Assembly: GCA_002780675.1 (NCBI GenBank)
Contig: PEUR01000136.1
Span: 1 to 10,022 of the forward strand
Reading direction: 5' to 3'
Origin: Gallionellales bacterium CG03_land_8_20_14_0_80_55_15
GTDB lineage: Bacteria > Pseudomonadota > Gammaproteobacteria > Burkholderiales > Gallionellaceae
DNA: 10,022 nucleotides
The position numbers and the translations under genes were made by a program. A model generated the notes under the pieces. That model was not told the DNA's origin. It searched no databases and saw only the letters and a program-made list of their open reading frames with translations. This document shows positions 7,340 to 10,022 of this stretch, one piece after another. Position 1 is the first letter of the stretch; the number at the start of each line of letters is the position of its first letter.

Positions 7340-7570
7340 TTAACGGGGATGGCGAGTTTCATTATCATTGTCATGCCCGCTAGGCTTTTTTTCTGGCTTT
7401 GCCTTGGGCTGGCTGAGCAGCATGGAGTCTTCGTCGTCATCCAGCAGGATGCGGCTGGCATTGCCTTCCATGTCCTCGTATTGCCCATGCTTGACCGCCC
7501 AAATCAAAACGGCAACAAAAACCAGACCGAAGAACATCATGCCGGGAATGAGGCTGTAAATTACGTCCAT
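7340..7570 (-). CDS. ccoS: Cytochrome cbb3 oxidase maturation protein CcoS
   Basis: This 76-residue protein begins MDVIYSLIPG and has one transmembrane helix (about 7-26), followed by the family core WAVKHGQYEDMEGNASRILLDDD (about 24-46), which resembles the usual CcoS pattern of a tryptophan, a GQFDDLEGPA-like stretch and an IL-DD ending. CcoS is needed to incorporate the redox cofactors of cbb3 oxidase and acts in the cytoplasmic membrane with CcoI. The start at 7570 is preceded by AAGGA nine bases upstream, and the gap to the ccoI stop is only 5 nt, so the two are co-translated. The protein is longer than many relatives: a hydrophilic Lys/Pro-rich tail ends in HDNDNETRHPR. The last codons and the stop lie at or next to one arm of an inverted repeat, and an A7 run precedes the tail, so the C-terminus may be recently altered. 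Confidence 0.94.
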   Translation of the reverse strand: MDVIYSLIPGMMFFGLVFVAVLIWAVKHGQYEDMEGNASRILLDDDEDSMLLSQPKAKPEKKPSGHDNDNETRHPR

Positions 7571-7575
7571 AGTGC

Positions 7576-10022
7576 TTAGTCCTTGAATAGGTTACGAATC
7601 CGTGCCGCGTTGCCGATGACCAGCAAAGAGCTGATCGGCATGGTAATCGCCGCCAGCAGCGGAGTCACATGACCCATCATCGCAAGCGGCACCATGATGA
7701 GGTTATACACGAAAGACAGGCCGATGTTTTGCCGGATGGTGCGCAAGGTGCGGCGTGACAGCAGCGTTGCCTGGCGAACCTTATCCAACTCGTTCTGCAT
7801 CAGCACGATGTCGGCGCTCTCCACCGACACATCCGTCCCCGAACCCAGCGCAATGCCCACGTCTGCGCGTATCAGCGCGGGGGCATCATTGACCCCGTCG
7901 CCCACCATCGCCACAACTTCGCCGCGCCGTTGCAAAGCCTGAATAACGCTATCCTTATCTTGCGGCAATACTTCTGCAATCACTTCCATGCCGCCCAGTT
8001 GCCGCGCAACCGAATCGGCGACGGCTTGCCGGTCTCCGCTCAACAAGGTCATGCCGATACCGGCTTCCCGCAGAGTATTCACTAACGCCTCTGCATCAAC
8101 GCGCAGGGTGTCGGCGACGACCAGCACGGCAACATGCTCTCCGTCTGCCGCCAGATGCACACAAGTCCGGGCTTCAGACTCTAATTGCTGGAGCGGCTGC
8201 AACAACGAAGGTTGCAGCACAACCTGATGGCTAGTCAGCCAGTCAGCCGTGCCGATCAAGACATGCTTCCCGGCGCATTCTGCCTGAACGCCAGCCCCCG
8301 CCGTGGCATGAAAGCCCTCTACTTTCACATTGCGGTAGGGGAGTTTTCGCTCCTCCACCCATCCGACTACGGCTCGCGCCACGCTGTGTTCCGAATAGCG
8401 TTCCGCGCTGGCCGCCAGTTCCAGCAAACTGTCCTCATCCTGTCCTGCCGCCACCAGCACTTGCTCGACGCGCATCCGGCCTTCGGTCAATGTGCCCGTC
8501 TTGTCGAAGACGAAATGCGTGACCTTGGAAAGCGTCTCCAACACTTCACCATTTTTCACCAGGATGCCATGCTTCGCGCCCAACCCCGATGCCACGGCAA
8601 TAGACATGGGGGTCGCCATTCCCAGCGCACAGGGGCAGGTAATAATCAGCACAGAAGTTGCCGCCATCAGCGCAAACTCTAAATTGTCAGACCAGAAATA
8701 GAAAGTGACACCCGCACAAATCAGGGTCGCCAACACAAACCACGGCACGATGCTGTCGGAGATGCGTTGTATCGGTGCTTTGGAAGACTGCGCTTCTTCC
8801 ACCAACCGGACGATTTTTGCCAGGGTGGATTCCTGCGTGGCTGCCAGCACTTCCAGCACCAGCGCACCGCTGCCATTTAATGTCCCCGCCGTGACGCTAT
8901 CGCCTACATGCTTCTTCACCGGCATGGATTCGCCGCTCAGCATGGATTCATCCACCGAACTGTTTCCTTCCCGCACCACGCCATCCATGGGGATTTTACT
9001 GCCCGGCTTGACCAACACCCGTTCGCCCACCTGGACGGCGCGTACCGAGATCATTTTTTCCTCGCCATCACGCAACACGGTAGCGACACGCGGTTGCAAA
9101 TCCATCAACCTGTTGGTTGCCGACACGGCTTGATGACGGAACATACCTTCCAGATAGCGACCAATGAGTATGACGAAAATAAGATTGGTCACCGTATCGA
9201 AATACACCTCGCCCCGGCCACTCAGGGTGACGTAAAGCGAATACGAGTAGGTCACGGCAAGCCCAAGCGCGATGGGCAAGTCCATCGTCAGGCGTGCATT
9301 GCGCAGCCCCCCCCAGGCACCCTTGAGAAAAGGAAAGCCGGAATACAACAAGGTCGGAGTCGCCAGCGCGAAAGCCAGCCAACGGAAAAAACCGACAAAC
9401 TGACCTTGATCTGCGCCGCTGTAGAGCGCGATCGTAATCAGATTCATGTTCATCATGGTGAAGCCTGCGAAGAACAACCTGAACAGCATGGAACGGTTGG
9501 CCTTCTTCATCGCCCCTTCCGCCGTTTCGGGGTCGTATGGCACACCGGCATAGCCGATCTGCGACAAGCGTTTTATCAGTGCGGAAAGTTTGACGCGCTT
9601 TTCGTCCCAGCGCAGATGCAACCGCTTACCCGCCAGATTGACGTTGGCGGTCGAAACACCCGGCACACGCAGCATGGTGCGCTCAATCAACCAGACACAG
9701 GCGGCACAATGGATACCCTCAACCAGCAGATGCGCATCGCGCAAATCGCCTTCAAAACGCACGAATTCCTGCTGCACTTCTGCCAGATCATACATTTCCA
9801 TATCTCTGGGCGGAGTCGGGGGCGGAGCCAGCAGCGCGCCCTGCGGGGTACGCTGATAATAGCCCTGCATACCGGCTTCATAGATGGCTTCGCACACCGA
9901 CTGACAAGCGAAGCAACAGAAATCGCGCGTCTGCTCATCCAACTTGCAATGAAAATCCGCATCCCCGGCTATCGGCAATCCACAATGAAAACACCCGACG
10001 GAATCGGGTGTGTTTGGCTTAT
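7576..10022 (-). CDS. ccoI: Copper-transporting P1B-type ATPase CcoI/FixI (5' end outside window)
   Basis: This P-type ATPase exports Cu across the inner membrane for the CuB centre of cbb3 oxidase. In total 814 residues are visible. An internal TTG at 9978 could be mistaken for the start, but the frame stays open to the right edge and encodes GCFHCGLP just upstream, the first half of the Cys-rich N-terminal metal-binding domain typical of CcoI, so the true start lies beyond 10022. Counting from the first full codon (10020-10018): CFHC (10-13), CCFAC (35-39), the heavy-metal domain motif GIHCAAC (102-108), SGES in the actuator domain (362-365), the transport motif CPC (462-464), phosphorylation motif DKTGT (506-510), SEHS (543-546) where SEHP is usual, GDGVNDAP (707-714), and the closing [12 protein letters not shown] helix. 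About eight membrane helices are seen. It is followed after 5 nt by ccoS, the usual pairing; the cco structural genes may lie further right. Confidence 0.97.
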   Translation of the reverse strand, partial: KPNTPDSVGCFHCGLPIAGDADFHCKLDEQTRDFCCFACQSVCEAIYEAGMQGYYQRTPQGALLAPPPTPPRDMEMYDLAEVQQEFVRFEGDLRDAHLLVEGIHCAACVWLIERTMLRVPGVSTANVNLAGKRLHLRWDEKRVKLSALIKRLSQIGYAGVPYDPETAEGAMKKANRSMLFRLFFAGFTMMNMNLITIALYSGADQGQFVGFFRWLAFALATPTLLYSGFPFLKGAWGGLRNARLTMDLPIALGLAVTYSYSLYVTLSGRGEVYFDTVTNLIFVILIGRYLEGMFRHQAVSATNRLMDLQPRVATVLRDGEEKMISVRAVQVGERVLVKPGSKIPMDGVVREGNSSVDESMLSGESMPVKKHVGDSVTAGTLNGSGALVLEVLAATQESTLAKIVRLVEEAQSSKAPIQRISDSIVPWFVLATLICAGVTFYFWSDNLEFALMAATSVLIITCPCALGMATPMSIAVASGLGAKHGILVKNGEVLETLSKVTHFVFDKTGTLTEGRMRVEQVLVAAGQDEDSLLELAASAERYSEHSVARAVVGWVEERKLPYRNVKVEGFHATAGAGVQAECAGKHVLIGTADWLTSHQVVLQPSLLQPLQQLESEARTCVHLAADGEHVAVLVVADTLRVDAEALVNTLREAGIGMTLLSGDRQAVADSVARQLGGMEVIAEVLPQDKDSVIQALQRRGEVVAMVGDGVNDAPALIRADVGIALGSGTDVSVESADIVLMQNELDKVRQATLLSRRTLRTIRQNIGLSFVYNLIMVPLAMMGHVTPLLAAITMPISSLLVIGNAARIRNLFKD
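7580..7584 (-). promoter_or_regulatory. ccoS: Shine-Dalgarno of ccoS inside the ccoI 3' end
   Basis: AAGGA on the minus strand (7584-7580) lies nine bases before the ccoS ATG and inside the last codons of ccoI (Lys-Asp-stop). It is the best ribosome site in the window and supports both the 7570 start and translational coupling. Confidence 0.75.

Larger units (their letters stand above)
6980..7343. repeat. Putative MITE-like or dispersed-repeat block bounded by 12-bp inverted repeats
   Basis: TTAACGTGAAAC at 6980-6991 is repeated exactly in inverted orientation as GTTTCACGTTAA at 7332-7343. Inside the arms a few more positions match imperfectly (six of the next nine). The arms enclose nearly all the structure of this spacer: the G-quadruplex motif, G-runs, direct repeats and hairpins. 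The right arm contains the ccoS stop codon (TTA at 7340-7342). There is no transposase gene, so if mobile it would be non-autonomous. No convincing target-site duplication is visible; TTAA at the ends is part of the arms. A dispersed genomic repeat or chance pairing remains possible. Confidence 0.42.

Noticed and set aside
7189..7383. 64-codon plus-strand frame starting TTG and ending inside ccoS
   Set aside because: It has no ribosome site and no recognisable family, runs through the hairpins and repeat arm, and overlaps the ccoS 3' end antisense. It is more likely a chance frame in a repeat.
1..10022. CRISPR arrays, tRNA or rRNA genes, prophage or transposase genes
   Set aside because: I saw no regularly spaced repeats, no tRNA cloverleaf or rRNA sequence and no transposase or integrase coding region.

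Overview
The window is a bacterial chromosome segment in which every convincing gene lies on the minus strand, so it reads right to left. Base composition is moderately GC-rich. The gene content (a beta/gamma-type DnaE, a ccoI-ccoS pair, a Hyf-type membrane complex) suggests a betaproteobacterium, perhaps in the Nitrosomonadales/Gallionellaceae area. That placement is inferred from protein style, not demonstrated.

Layout in the direction of transcription: (1) 10022-7576, the copper-transporting P-type ATPase CcoI. Its 5' end lies beyond the right edge of the window, because the reading frame stays open to the edge and carries an extra CxHCGLP metal-binding motif. (2) 7570-7340, the small cbb3-oxidase assembly protein CcoS, coupled to ccoI by a 5-nt gap and a good Shine-Dalgarno. 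(3) 7339-6763, a 577-bp stretch with no credible gene but much structure: a 12-bp inverted repeat bounding about 364 bp, a five-tract G-quadruplex motif overlapping a competing hairpin, further hairpins and a direct repeat. (4) 6762-3256, dnaE, the replicative polymerase alpha subunit, with a probable extended -10 promoter just upstream and an unusual glycine-rich linker encoded by a G-rich tract with nine consecutive G. (5) 3255-3066, a spacer holding a strong sigma70-type promoter with a perfect TATAAT. (6) 3065 to the left edge, hyfB, hyfC and the first 31 codons of a hyfE-like gene, packed with a 4-bp overlap and a 1-nt gap as an operon that continues past position 1.

The genes fall into three functional units. 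CcoI and CcoS mature cytochrome cbb3 oxidase for respiration at low oxygen; the structural cco genes probably lie beyond the right edge. DnaE is housekeeping replication. HyfB, HyfC and HyfE are membrane-arm subunits of an energy-converting group 4 hydrogenase or related ion-pumping complex. Its catalytic subunits would lie beyond the left edge, so this window cannot show whether it is a true hydrogenase.

The coding parts are mostly well-known families. The least explained DNA is the structured block between ccoS and dnaE, which looks like a small non-autonomous insertion or dispersed repeat that now supplies the ccoS stop codon.
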